A stretch of 64,000 bases of DNA from Castor canadensis (GCF_047511655.1 NC_133390.1:130129583-130193582), one strand, 5' to 3'. Positions 37,307 to 49,594 are shown, numbered from the stretch's first letter. Made by a program: numbers and translations. Notes: generated from the sequence alone by a model not told the origin.

Positions 37307-37535
37307 ATGTGCATACAAGGCTTGGTTTATTTCTCCCCCCTGCCCCCACCCCCTCCCTTACCACCCACTCCACCCCCTCCCGCTCCCCCCCTCAATACCC
37401 AGCAGAAACTATTTTGCCCTTATCTCTAATTTTGTTGTAGAGAGAGTATAAGCAATAATAGGAAGGAACAAGGGGTTTTGCTGGTTGAGATAAGGATAGC
37501 TATACAGGGCATTGACTCACATTGATTTCCTGTGT
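37292..37535 (-). mobile_element. Body of the pre-existing truncated L1 (right part)
   Basis: About 244 bp of young-type L1 3' UTR in antisense, with the same C-rich (G-rich in sense) tract at 37334-37398. It ends directly at TSD 1. Its own 3' terminus and A-tail are at 30207-30261. It is close in sequence to the L1-A 3' UTR, so it was itself recent when L1-A inserted. Confidence 0.9.
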
Positions 37536-37551
37536 GTTTCATGACTCTTAT
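37536..37551. repeat. Target-site duplication 1, right copy
   Basis: Identical to 30191-30206. Confidence 0.95.
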
Positions 37552-37619
37552 AAACTCACCTGTATATCTAGCAGTGTGTACACAGGATACTCTGCCATCC
37601 TTCATGTCACAACAAATTA

Positions 37620-37915
37620 ATTCTCCACCTTCATTTCTAAAAGCATTTTCTCACATCCCTTCTTGTTGATACAAGGACAACACTCCAGCATCACTTTCTT
37701 CTCTCAGCTATTACCAGTTTCCCCTCTCCATTGCACTACTCATATTAGCATGTGAAAACACTGCTGTTTCTTCTATATTAAAATCCACCTGAATATACTT
37801 TCCTCTCAAACTACTGCTATTTATTTTCTCCCCTTCTCATCAGAAGAGATTTTGCTATTCATAACACTCATCATCTCAACTCATCTCCTTCCATTGTGTC
37901 TTATACATATATTAA
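37620..37915 (+). repeat. L2-like ancient LINE fragment
   Basis: 'cactgctgtttcttctatat', 'attttctccccttctcatca', 'gaagagattttgctattcat' and 'catctccttccattgtgtct' follow the order of part of the L2 consensus as I remember it. The truncated L1 and L1-A apparently landed in or beside this old LINE. Confidence 0.5.
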
Positions 37916-37944
37916 TCAGTGATTTTCCCATTATTCCATAGAAT

Positions 37945-38288
37945 TTTGTGTGTGTGGTACTGGGGTTTGAGCTCAAGGCCTCATGCTTACTAAACAGATG
38001 CATTCTACCACTTGAGCCATGCCCTCTCCCTTCCCCCATCCTCTTTTGCTTCAGTTGTCTTTTTCAGAGAGGGTCTCACATTTTTGCCCAGGGCCCACCT
38101 CATACTTCGATCCTCCTACCTATGCTTCCTACATAGCTGGGATTAAAGATACATGACACCACAGTTGGTTTATTTTACTGAGATGGGATCTTGCTAATCT
38201 TGTGCATGAGTTGGCCTCCAACCATGATCCTCTTTATCTCAACCTCCTGAGTAGCTGGACTACAGGCGTGACCAACTGCTCCCTGCCT
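37945..38288 (-). repeat. Composite SINE, full length, antisense
   Basis: 'tactggggtttgagctcaag' and 'cattctaccacttgagccat' (ID-like), 'agagggtctcacatttttgc' (monomer 2), 'gagatgggatcttgctaatc' and 'gagtagctggactacaggcg' (monomer 1). Structure and orientation match 18155-18485. Confidence 0.88.
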
Positions 38289-38524
38289 AAAAACTTTTTT
38301 TAATAACTTTCATGCTACTAAATTAAATGTTCTGATCTTAATCCTTATCTTGAGAGTCAATCTAGGAAGAGCACTTTACACAGCAGATCCTTTCTTTTTC
38401 TAGCAACAGAATCAAAATGTGGCTGCCACTCTAGGTTTTCTTCCTATACCATTTGTTGCTCCCTCTTTGTTCCTTTGTTATTTTGCCTTCTTTTCCATGA
38501 ACATAGCAGAATAGTGGCCCAGGA
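38289..38524. other. Unassigned noncoding sequence
   Basis: Nothing recognisable is seen. Confidence 0.4.
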
Positions 38525-39075
38525 TTTTTTGAAATTAAATTAATGCAAGTGGGACTGTTAGAGGACACTAAGGAAGGAGGAAAAAAAGAAAAGAATGAAT
38601 AATATTGAAATACATACATCTGTGTAGGTGCAAGACAGAACAAAACACACAGAAAAACTGTTGAACAATACAGGGTAGTGGGGAAAGGATAAGGAAGAAT
38701 AATAGAGCAGGTTTGACTAATTAAAGTACAATATATTTACAGGTGGAATACCAAGGCAAAACCCCACTGAACAACAAACAGATGCTAAAACAATGAAGGA
38801 CAGGAATGTAAAACAGGTCATGTAAGGAGAGGATAATGGGGGAGACAGAGGGTAAATGAAGAGGGCAAGGAGGGTGAAGATGGTGGAGGTATGTTCTATG
38901 GGTGTATAACTATGGAACATTGAAAACTGTCAAAGTCATTTTAAGAAGGGGAGTGAGAGAAGAGGGAAAATAATGGAGGGGATGAACCAAATGGGTACGA
39001 TATATGTACATATGAAAATGTAGCAATGAAACTCCCTATATAATTATGATATACAAATGAAAATGCTTTAACAAA
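38525..39075 (+). mobile_element. Older L1 3' UTR
   Basis: A purine-rich 3' UTR with 'gaaggacaggaatgtaaaac', 'aggtcatgtaaggagaggat' and an end at 'tatgatatacaaatgaaaat' parallels the older-type 3' UTR at 10370-10742 ('gaagggcaggaaggtaaaac', 'aggtcttttccaagggtggg'). Confidence 0.7.
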
Positions 39076-40684
39076 AAAGCTAAATCAAAGTCACAGATTT
39101 TATCTTTCAACAACAACCAAGCCAGTCACATTCAGGTCTTTTTTGCCATCCAGGCACAAAGGCTTTGCTGTTTCCCATCAGAAATGCTGTGTACAGATCC
39201 GGGTTCTCGTTCTTTGTCAGTCCAGAACACTCACAGTGCTCCTCTGTCCACATCAAACAAAAGATGAGCCTGTAAGATATGTAGAAAAGTTGGAAGGCAA
39301 GGCAATACCAAAGCACTTGAAATTGAGAGGCAACAAAGCAGAAAAATGCCTTCCCTCTCCCCAGTTACTTAAATAACTGAACTCTTTCTTTTGTGATTCT
39401 AAAAGACAAATTTGGAGCCAAAGTATAAAAATGACTAGAATTGGCTATTCTTTCAAGTTCCCTGTAGTTAGAGTACCCACTTCCTATGCTCAAGAGAGAA
39501 CATATCAATGTTAAGTAATATTTCTTCCTAGTGAGGGTGAATTTTTCTCACACTTGGGGGTTTCTTGGTAGGGATCCCTAATAAAAATTTATTATTTTTC
39601 TATTTTTCATTTTTACCTTCATTAGTTTCCTGTAGTGCTTCTCCCTATACCTCTTTTCATTTTATTAAAACTCATCTGTGGAAATTATCTTACACTACAG
39701 AGTATAAATAAACTTTTATTTAGCAAGCTGTGGAAATTAGAGAGACACAGAGAAAAGGATGGCACTCATTAAGCACCCGCACTCATTACTCATTCATTTC
39801 ACTGATTGCTTTAGCAGAACAGGAGGCACCACCTCCCCCATGGATCATCAAATCATTCTCTGTGGGTGTCACAGAAGACAGAAGACAGGGCTAGCAGGCC
39901 CAGGAGCCTTGGAATTTCAGGAGAATCAACAGGAGGGCATCAGTCAGTAGCAGTGCCAGGCTATGTATTTGTTCTCTCCCTCTATAATGGAACAGAAGGA
40001 AGTGTAAGAGAAAGTGAATTTAAGATCTGCTTCCTAATGGGAGTTTATACTCAATATTTGATGGGAACAAGTTCAGTGGAATCCAGAAAACATCATTTAC
40101 CATTTCTATTGTACAGTAGTTTATTCCCACTATAAACTTATGTTTATAGAGTCAGCTCAACACTGATTCTACCACTGGAGCTGTTAGGAGCATCCTTTAA
40201 CCCAAATAATAGAAAGAATTGATGGAACACTTCACCACAAGCTTTGGTCTTGCAATATGGACAAATGAATGTTCAGATTCTGAGCCAGGTAAAAGGGTCT
40301 TTGAGCTCCTTCTGTATGCTCAAGGAGCAGATTGCAAAAAAGTATTATCTACCTCTACAAACGTACCTCTACAAACGTGAATCTGTCAGCTACAACATCA
40401 CATGAAAATGGGTTGGCAGATTTGGAAGACATGTTTGATGAAGTGTGGCACCTGCATCATTGGCCTTCATCCTCCAGAGTAGCTGGTTTAGGCAAAGCAG
40501 TTCCTCACTAGAATGACAAGACAGAACACACCCAAGGTGGGCAGCCCCAAGTAGTGATTTACTTAGTAATGGCTAGTGATTCAATTCTCATGATAATATC
40601 ATTGGGGACGAAACCCAGTGGCATCATACCACGAGCATTCTCTCAACTATCTTGATGTCTCAGACACAACCCTAAAGCTACCTG
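39076..40684. other. Unassigned noncoding sequence
   Basis: No gene or repeat is recognised. A small tandem duplication (14-bp unit acctctacaaacgt, twice) lies at about 40350-40378. Confidence 0.4.
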
Positions 40685-40805
40685 GTGCTGTCATCAATCT
40701 TCAAAACAATTTCATGTGTTAGGTACTATGATTAACCTCCCTCCTCCCCATTTCACCAGTGAAGAGAATAACAAGATGAGAGAGTGCAGGCAGCAGTGTG
40801 GGAAT
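40685..40805 (+). repeat. Possible MIR fragment
   Basis: 'caatcttcaaaacaatttca', 'gtgttaggtactatgattaa' and 'ccccatttcaccagtgaaga' resemble the MIR core. The match is weak. Confidence 0.45.
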
Positions 40806-41448
40806 GAAGAAAGTTGAAAGCTATTATACTTTATAGTGACCTGCTAAGGCATAAAATATCAGCAACAGAAACAAGCCAGATACAGAAAGACAAATGCTTC
40901 CAGACCTTACTCAGCTTGGTCTCTAAAGAGGTCTAACTCATAGAAACAGGGAGTAGAGAGGGGGTTTCCAAGGGGAAGGGGTGGAAGGCATGGAGGGATT
41001 TTGGTTAAGCACTCAGTAATAACATGATTAAGTCCTGGGGATCAAATGTACATCATGATAACTATAGTTAATAATTTATTGTATGCCTGAATCACACACA
41101 GTAATTTTATGAAGTGAAAATGTGTTAATTAGTTTCATCATGGTAACAGCTTCAATGTAGACATATTTCTAAACAATACATGGTACCCATTAAGTACATA
41201 TAATATATGTTTGTCAATTATTCCTCAGTAAAGCTGGGAAAGAATCAGCAACCCAATCTTTACTAATAGATTAGTTTAAAGAAATTATAACAAGCCAGAA
41301 AGGTTGAGAATGTCAGTTCCATTAAGATTAAGAGTGGAGAGATCAGAGGAAACTCATCCCTGAGCACTAAGCCTAAGCCAAGGGGGTAGGGAAGAACCAG
41401 GGTTACCTCTCCAACTTCTCTGTCATTTAGTCATAAAAAGCAATGAAA
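40806..41448. other. Unassigned noncoding sequence
   Basis: Nothing recognisable is seen. Confidence 0.4.
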
Positions 41449-41640
41449 GCCAGGCACTTTAGCACATAACTTTAATCCCAGCTAACCCAGAGGCAGAAAT
41501 AGGAAGATCACCATTGGAAGCCAGCCTTGGTAAAAATGTTAAGACCCTATCTGGAAAGAAAACTAAAAGCAAAAGAACTCAGGACATGGCTCAAGGCCCT
41601 GGGTTCAATTCCCAGTATTGCCAAAAGATACAAACAAGCA
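41449..41640 (+). repeat. Composite SINE lacking one monomer, sense
   Basis: 'aagccaggcactttagcaca', 'taactttaatcccagctaac', 'ccagccttggtaaaaatgtt' and 'aagaccctatctggaaagaa' (one Alu-like monomer) lead into 'caggacatggctcaaggccc' and 'gttcaattcccagtattgcc' (ID-like, with a central deletion). It is the only composite copy in plus orientation and confirms the order Alu-like then ID-like. Confidence 0.82.
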
Positions 41641-42819
41641 ATGGAAAGGCAACTTGAATCAGAATAAGAAACCCATTACCTCACTGGTATGGGTTTTACC
41701 CCTATTCCTACTGTAAAAGTGGCAACAGGGAAGAAGGGAATGTGTGGAGTTTATTGATTTTCCAATGCAGAATACTAATTGGCCCTTCTCAGGACATCCA
41801 AAGACTATCTTAGCAAGGTAGCCATATGCAGAGGTAAATCGCTAGAACTCTATTACTAAATGAAGATGGATAGTGAGGGCCCAGAAATTGCCTAAATTAA
41901 TCCTGCTCCACATCTAGCCCAAAGGAAGAACTACTTTAGTTAATTGATCCTAGAGAAGCCATGGCTGGATTCTTAAATTTGTTCATTAGGATAAAGCCTA
42001 TATAGGTTTTACTTTATTTCCTGATTATAAATAAGTATATATTTATCCTGGTAATTTTTGAATGTGCAAAACTGTAGAAAAAAACATAGTCAGCCATATT
42101 GCCACCCATGAAAGGTAATTACTATTACCTGAGACAAGTTCTTCATACCCTTCAACTACTGCAAACTTCAAAACTGTGGTGTCTCATGGAAGACTGAGGT
42201 GTTCTAAAGGGGGTGGGTTTATAAATAACAAATGCCGTGCAACTTAGGCTGAAAATCTAGGTGAAAGAAATCCTCTTTCTCCTTCCTTTTAGGCTCTGAA
42301 CAACCATTTCTTACCCTGTGATGGACAATTTGATTAAGGCTGTCTACACTAGAAGTAAGTTTGACATGTTATTGGAGAAAAGGATTTTGCTGTGGCCATT
42401 GGAGATAAGATTGACTGGTGATACAGCTATGTGTGCTGTTCTAGGATAGCCAGAGAAAGATCTTCTGATAGAAACCCTTTTGTGTGCTCAGACAAAACTC
42501 AGCAAAGTTCCTAAGGGAAAGAAATTAGTTGGCAAACTACTTGTTTATCAAATCTGTTCCTATTTCAGGGCTGTCAACCTTTGAGGGAAGATGGTAAGTA
42601 AAATAGATTCTTGGGCCCCAAGTGTTCTTTCTCCAGACCTTGTTACTTTGTGCTAGTAGAGAGCCCTTCTCCATCTCTCCCTTTGCTGAGACTAGCAGAA
42701 GGTGAGGTCAAGGACCACCTTCAGCAGCTTTCTCACTTTGCTATCCTATAGTGGCAGATGCTGTAACAACTACACATCTTCACACACATACAATATACAA
42801 CCCTTTGTTGTATTTACCA
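41641..42819. other. Unassigned noncoding sequence
   Basis: 42300-42540 ('gatggacaatttgattaagg', 'ggagataagattgactggtg') has the look of an old repeat, but I cannot name the family. Confidence 0.4.
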
Positions 42820-43320
42820 TTCAGCAAATATTTATTGACTTTCATCTGCATCTATATTCCAGTGTCTACTTTGTTGCTGATGTTATGGTAATGAAAACAA
42901 AAGTGTTCTGATCGGATAGGGCTTACATTTCAGTGAGGACTAAAGAAAATCAACAAATACAAATGTCTAATATAATTTGAAGCAATGCTAAACATACCTA
43001 GAGAAACTTAAAAGAATCGTTTAGGGATAATGGATAGTAGATGCTTTCTACACAGGACAGTCAGGGCAAAACTTTCTAAGAAGGTGTCTTGGAGCAGATT
43101 TGAATAACATGAGGAAGCCAGCCCAGGAAGGCCAGGTAGAAAACAAACCAGAGGCAAAGTAGGTGCAAGGGCTTTGGAGAGTAGAAGGGAGCAGGTCTGG
43201 CTTCTTCAAGAACCAGCCGGAGAGAGGCATTTGCAGCTGGAGTGAGAGAGAGCCAACTGGGATGAAAGGAATGACCTTAGGTATCAGATAAGTAGAGCCT
43301 TGAATGTTATGGAAACCACC
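42820..43320 (-). repeat. L2 3' end, antisense
   Basis: 'attcagcaaatatttattga' and 'gatagggcttacatttcagt' are the reverse complement of the L2 3' terminus. The following 'gtgtcttggagcagatttga' and 'caagggctttggagagtaga' continue into the L2 body. Confidence 0.7.
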
Positions 43321-43479
43321 ACCCTGCTGTAGCCTCTCTCTGGTTTTTCAATGCTTTTGCAGCCCAGAAGCCTGACTCCCTCATGGGACACCCACAGTTT
43401 TTGCTCATCTGAACATTGCTGGACATCAGACCCAGCCTCAGTTTTTATTCATTGTGTTCTTCAGTTGTATTGGGCTATC

Positions 43480-43835
43480 TGAGTCACCAAATTCTCCAGG
43501 TTCTTCCTTGCCCCTTTGACCTTGCATAGGCAATTTCCTCAGCCTCAAATGCTTCTCTCCATATGAGCTTGGTAAGTGAAGAAGCTTCTGCCACAGAATA
43601 CCTTTTGTGTGAGGCTTTTCCTGGCTCGCCACACTCATCTCTGTGCTATTTCTGCCTTATATCTGCTGGCAGCAATCACTCGTTCATATCACTGCTTCCC
43701 ATAGAAGATGTACTCTTTACAGTCACAGACTAAAGCCTTGTCTTTACATTTCTGCTGCTTAGCATGAGGCTGTGCAATATGATAGAAAATTAATAAATGA
43801 ATGAGCATGTGAGTGCCTGAATGAATGAAGAATTG
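43480..43835 (+). repeat. L2 3' end, sense
   Basis: 'tgtgaggcttttcctggctc', 'ctttacagtcacagactaaa', 'ctgcttagcatgaggctgtg' and 'aattaataaatgaatgagca' follow the L2 3' end ('agcacagtgcctggc', 'aataaatgtttgttgaatga'). Confidence 0.65.
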
Positions 43836-46800
43836 TCTGAATGAATTTTGGGTTGTTTTACTTTAGGTCACCGGTAGACAAAGTCTCACAAAATGGACTC
43901 CCTTCCTTCTCATTCAGCCTAAAAGACAATTCTTGACTGAACTTTGTTTTTCTAATAGGAAAGTACAAGCAAAGTGAATGTCAAGAATGTTCTGTGCATG
44001 AAAAATGTAATAGCTGCATAATACACCTGTCAAAAGGGTGTTTAAAATGCTATCAAACCCATATAACTGAGGTGGTTTGTGGGAGTTGCTATTATAAAAG
44101 CAGTTTTGAACACTCTGCACAGAAAATTATCACCTACGGGAAACTTCCAGAGCAACTGTGACTTGTTGTTGCCAAAGTTGGCGTTACCACTGAGCCTTTC
44201 TAAACATCTTATCCATCTGTTCACTGGTTTCCAAATCTACAGAATGGGCAGCTCACATGTGTTCAAGACTCAATGTGAATGAGTGAAAAATATTTGAAAA
44301 TATTTCAGAGTCTCAAAATACTGCCACTTACATAGGGTATGTATCTAAATCTAATATAGAATGTTAAGTGTGTGAAAGTATCATGTGCCTAAATATTCCT
44401 TAGGAATGATAAATGATTTTTCAATATGGTTTAATGATAGAATGAGCTTGGAAGTAAAGTTCACTTATAAAAGCTGAGATTTAAAAATCAGAGACAGGCT
44501 TAGGAAATGTGCTTGAAGGTGTTTTTCCTGCCCTGCTTATTTCCTTTCCTTCTTTTTCTTCTTTGTCACAATGGCCCTGCATGCTGTTAATCCTTTTCCC
44601 TCACTCTGAGCAGGAGAGGAGGATTGGTCAGTGTCTGAGTCCCATCACCCCCAGATGAAACTGAAGTGAACATTAAAATCATGAGCTTGGATAGAGCCAG
44701 TCCAGCAGAGAAAGCAAACTGGGCAACTTAGAGATGGAATTCTGAGTGCGTTAACAAACAGAGGAGCAAAACAAGGGATTGATACCTGGTCTCTGCAGCC
44801 AGGAGAAGAAGTAGGGAAAGAAGAAAGGGGGAGGCGGAGGGAGTAGAGCTAACTCCTTATCCAGTGCTCAATATATTGTCCAGCACTGTCCAGCAGCAGA
44901 GAGCACACAGCTAGCCAACAGCATCCAAGCACTATCTGGAGCTGAGCTGGTTATGTGATGAAGAAATTACCTGGCATAGCAGGTTTGGTTTACTGGAGAA
45001 CTTATGAGGGTGACATGGAGAGTCATTATTTTCCATGACTTTGTATTGTCTAGGTTGTGTGCTTACCACTGGAGTTAGTTTCTCCTTTTCTGAGTTTTCA
45101 GTCTTTCAGTGTCATTGTGGATCCCTAAATCATATTCATTAACCCCCTGATTTTCTATAAATGTTTTCTCTTTCTAATTGAACAAAAATATTCCCAATAC
45201 TTCCAATGCTATGGCCAATGATAATTCACAGATCTCTAGCCATTCTCTCTAAATACCATTTGGATGTCATACCATCATTTAAACTTAGCACAGTCATCCT
45301 TCTCACTTTCAAAGGTACTTCTCAAGACATTAATAGAATTATAAATTCTATAGAGATATTTTAGATGTATTCACTGTCTGTTTACCTTCCCTAAATTGCA
45401 AGTTGGTTGACTGTAGGGTTCATGTGTGGTGTTGTTTAGGGCACCTGCATAGGGCACCTGCACAGTGATGGGTACACTGAGTGACTCCTCATAGGATTAG
45501 TTAATTGAGGCAAACTAAGGGACAAGTAAATTTGAAGAGAACAAGTAGCTATGAAACACAACTTGTTAAAATATTTAATTCAAAAAATGTCTCCAATAGT
45601 TTCAACTCTAAAGTTTACATTTGTGAATTGTTTTCAATTTTTCAGGGAATAAAAAATTTGTTGAGCAAAAATACACACCAGACATATATGAAATAACACA
45701 GGGATTTAAGTTGGAGTATTACTTGTAGCACCAAGTAGAAATTCAAAAATATTCATTAATAAGGGTGGGTAAAAGAAACTATGGCACCTCAATAAACTGG
45801 CACACCACATTAAGCTCTAAGTCTGTGTGTGACTGCATGTATGTGTGCATCTTTGTTCAAGAGAAAAGCAAAAGGTGCAGAACTACTCATTAAATTCATT
45901 ACCATTCTTTTTTAATTTACTGGAAGAATTCTCATAGTACAGGAAACTGGGAGACAGGATTACAGCTAGTATTAGGGTAAGCTTTGAGATAAGAGCTTGA
46001 AAGTTATGATTAAATTTTCATTGCATACTCTTTTCAACATTTGAATTTTTATCATCAATTAGCTTTAAAAAAATGTCTCTGATTTAAATAAAAGCCAAAT
46101 CAAGTAAAAATGGCAGAGAAATTTGAGGCAACAAGGTTTAAATTCATAAGAAACCAGAGTAAATTTTAGAATATGCCTTCTGAAGCAGTCTTCTTTATAG
46201 ATGTGACATTGCAGCTCAAGGGATCAGAGCCAATATTCTAGACTAGCTATATCTTTCTGTAATAACTTTCCGGTACTATTTGTTCCAAAAGAACCACCTT
46301 CAATGAGTATGTACTTGAAAGAATGAGAGAATTTTACTTGGTGTTCATTAGTTGTAGCCATAGCTGTGGATAAACAAAGAAAGATGAGACATTCTAATTT
46401 CAGTTTTATGTTGTTTAAAAATACATACAATCTGAGCAAGCATGCTTGGAATACTTGAAAATCATGGGCAGGTCAAAGTAAAAGGCCAAGGTGCCACACG
46501 AGACCGTGTGCATCCACAGCTTCTCTATTGTGCAAGTTGTAATGATAAATTACAGACTGAACAGTGCCCAAAGCGTAGGCATCCTACTTCCTATGCCTCG
46601 ATGGTCTTGGGTCTGGACATTCCCAATTCCCAAAACTTATTGGTGTTCTTGCAGAAAACGTTTCCAATTGTTTTAGCTAACTGTTCTATCTTCTAAGTCA
46701 TAAGTGAACACAGAATGAGTATGAATACAGCCTTACATTTACACAGGTGAACCAAACCATACAATCCCTCTAAGTCAAAGACAACTTCTGCGTATTGGCC

Positions 46801-47694
46801 CCTAGGTTATTTCTTCACTATAGCCCATATTCAAATTTTTACACATCACATTGTTTTAAATGCAGCCCAGGTAAGCAGAATGTTAGCCATTTAAAACCTG
46901 CTTGCTTTGCATACCCTGTAAACATCACTTGTCAATAGATAAAACAATCCCTTTGTCACAAGGACACCTGCCTGGTACTAAGCAGATAAAACCTGGACAG
47001 GTAAGTTTCCTCTCTGATGTTACCCTTCCCCAGGACTCTCTTGCCCTCCTCCCCTTCTGAGGAACCACCCCCACCCTCTGGACAGCTTTTGCTGCCACCA
47101 ACTCATTCAGCACAAATCTGTCCAAACTACGTTCAAGAAATTTTGTGTGTGCCACTGCTGTACCATGGTTGTATCTTTTTACAGTAATCATCTCCCAAAT
47201 CCATGAAACCCCCTATAATTTGAAATAATTTGTCTTGGACAAAAGTAATACCACTTTAAGATAGTAGCTTAGCTCTGATTAGAATGTTAATTTTAAGGGG
47301 AAAGTTTTTAACTTTCCTTGGGGGGAGGGAATTGAAGTATACTGACCTATCACCATAAAGAGGTTGATCTTTCTTACTTCTAATCTGTAGTCTGATAATG
47401 CGTAATTGTGAAGCAAGTATCTTCAGGTCAACTAATAAATAAGCTCTCAGATTTTGAATTTAGGATATCCTGACACAAAATCTGGGATGTTCCCTCTATT
47501 TTGCCAACCTCGTAAATAAATGCGATTATATTATCCTTAGCTTGTTATTTTGATTATTTTCTTTCTAAAACTATCTTTCACTTCCTTCAGAAACTGTTTT
47601 TATCTTCTTTCTTTTGTTAAATAATTTTAAACTGATGGAATTTGCTTCATTTCAAATTTTACCTACTATAAATAAAGTTGCAGCAAACATTCCT
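43836..47694. other. Unassigned noncoding sequence
   Basis: Nearly 4 kb without a recognisable repeat or gene. Frames at 45505-45696 and 46442-46696 are short and unsupported. It could hold conserved noncoding sequence, which I cannot test. Confidence 0.4.
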
Positions 47695-48045
47695 CTGCAT
47701 TTATTTATTTATTTACTTATTTACTTATTAGCAGTACTGGGGTTTGAACTTAGGACCTAGTGCTTGCTAAGCAAGTGCTCTATGACTTGAGCCACTCCAC
47801 CAGCCCTCTTTACTTTAGTCATTTTACAGATAGGGTTTTGCTTTATGCCTGGACGGGCATAAACCACAATCCTCCTATTTATCCTTACTGGGTAGCTGAG
47901 ATGACAGACACATTACACAGAGCCCAGCCATTGGTTGAAATGTGATTTTCACTAACCTTTTTCTCTGGCTGCCCTTGAACCAAGATCCTCCTGATCTCCA
48001 CCTCCCAAGTAGCTAAGATTAGTCTTGAGCCACCATGTCCAGCAC
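47695..48045 (-). repeat. Composite SINE, full length, antisense, with (TTTA)n tail
   Basis: An (attt)n/(actt)n tail at 47697-47730 precedes 'gcagtactggggtttgaact' and 'taagcaagtgctctatgact' (ID-like), then 'agatagggttttgctttatg' (monomer 2) and 'cctcccaagtagctaagatt' (monomer 1). Confidence 0.87.
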
Positions 48046-48292
48046 TAGATATTTATCTTTGTACATATGTAGTTATAAATCTATCAGAAGTCTTATTTGC
48101 AAGCATCAAAAACCAAACCTGGTTCTCTTAAGCAACGGAGAATTTTCGGAGAGGCTATTTATACCACTCATAGATGAAAGGAATGTGGAAGAGTAGCTTG
48201 AAGACAGGCAGGATCCAGGAAGTCAGGGGCCTGGGCAGCAGGAAGCCTGGCAAAGTGTTTCAGCAGAGGCACTGGGATGACACCATTTAATC

Positions 48293-48493
48293 TTTTTTTT
48301 TTTTTTTTCATTTTTCTTTTATTATTCATATGTGCATACAAGGCTTGGTTCATTTCTCCCCCCTGCCCCCACCCCCTCCCTTACCACCCACTCCACCCCC
48401 TCCCGCTCCCCCCCTCAATACCCAGCAGAAACTATTTTGCCCTTATCTCTAATTTTGTTGTAGAGAGAGTATAAGCAATAATAGGAAGGAACA
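48293..48493 (-). mobile_element. Young L1 3'-end stub (5'-truncated)
   Basis: A T-run (48293-48308) precedes the same 3' UTR end as L1-A/B, including the G-rich tract (48356-48416, C-rich here). The match stops at 'aggaaggaaca', i.e. in sense 'tgttccttcc', within 2 bases of where the stub at 5027 starts. No clear target-site duplication is seen. Confidence 0.9.
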
Positions 48494-49594
48494 CTTTCTT
48501 ACCACGTGTGGCATTAACTGGAGACAATTTTGCTCCTTCCTGGCAGAGGTCTTGTGCCTATGGGTGAGGAGAGGGAGCATGTAACTGCTTCAAATTCTGT
48601 AGTAGAAAGTGACTCCTACCCTGCAGGACTCTCCAAATCCTCAGGTGAGAAGAGCTGTCCCCATACAGGTTTAAATTGAGTTTTAGGGAATTTGAGTTAA
48701 GATAAGCAGATTTTAATAATCAAAGTTATTGAAACTTCCATTTTTTATTAGAGTATGGATCATTTTCTTATTATGAAATTAATGAGTTCTTTTCATAAGA
48801 CAATTAGTTCTGTTACATATAATCACATATTTTAAAAATTGGTTTGAATTTTTATAACACATTCTAATATGTATTTTTACATTTTGTCCTTGTATGTTCT
48901 GAGTATTTTGCCATTATTACAATGATAACTCCAAATGCAAGATTATAATAAAAAAGCAAAAGCCTGTGGTACTTACTTCTAATGTTTTTATGACTTTGCT
49001 TTCAGTGTCTAAAAGCTTGTACCCAGTACCTGGAATTCATTTAAATATAAAAAAGGTAGTATTCAAGTTTTTTATTTAAAAAAATTAATTTGCTCATTAT
49101 TTTTTTCTCAAATGTGTTAAAAGGCTATTTCCTTCATAAAATTAAGCCTTAAATGTATTTAGATCTATTTCCAGACTATGCAATAGTTATAATTTATTTT
49201 AATTATTATACATTTATATGAAAAATCTTAAAATCTGATTGGGCTTGTATCTCTTCCTTATTCTTATTTTTATAACTTTCCCATGAATATTTATATGTTC
49301 ATTTTTTCATGTTAGCTCCTAATGTAGCTTGACTGGTAACTTTAAGTAAAAGAATTGGGAATAGAGACATTTCACATTCATATATTAACTTACAGAGAAC
49401 AGATAGCTCTTAAAATATTAAAACACTCAAGGAAATGAGTATCAAAATTTTCACATTAGGTATTGTATCACCATGGTGGCAATTGTGAATAACGTACTTT
49501 ATCATATTTTCTTACTAACATTTTATTTTAAAAAGTAGATACTTTGGATTATTTTTTAATCAACCAACATTCTGATAAACCTAATATCCTTGGT
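48494..49594. other. Unassigned AT-rich noncoding sequence
   Basis: Nothing recognisable is seen; possibly decayed L1. Confidence 0.4.

Noticed and set aside
36577..37440. A 287-codon ATG-initiated antisense frame across the L1-A 5' UTR, continuing into the truncated L1 fragment, suggestive of a primate-type ORF0
   Set aside because: In L1-B the equivalent frame hits a stop at codon 8 (gtg agc tag near 54935), and the remaining L1-B antisense frames start with non-ATG codons. Long frames are expected in GC-rich sequence. Without conservation I do not call it a gene.
30247..37535. Tandem L1 chimera formed by reverse-transcriptase template jumping
   Set aside because: A template jump explains the 5' fragment but not the second copy of the 3' terminus beyond the poly(A). 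Nested insertion with a 15-bp TSD explains both.
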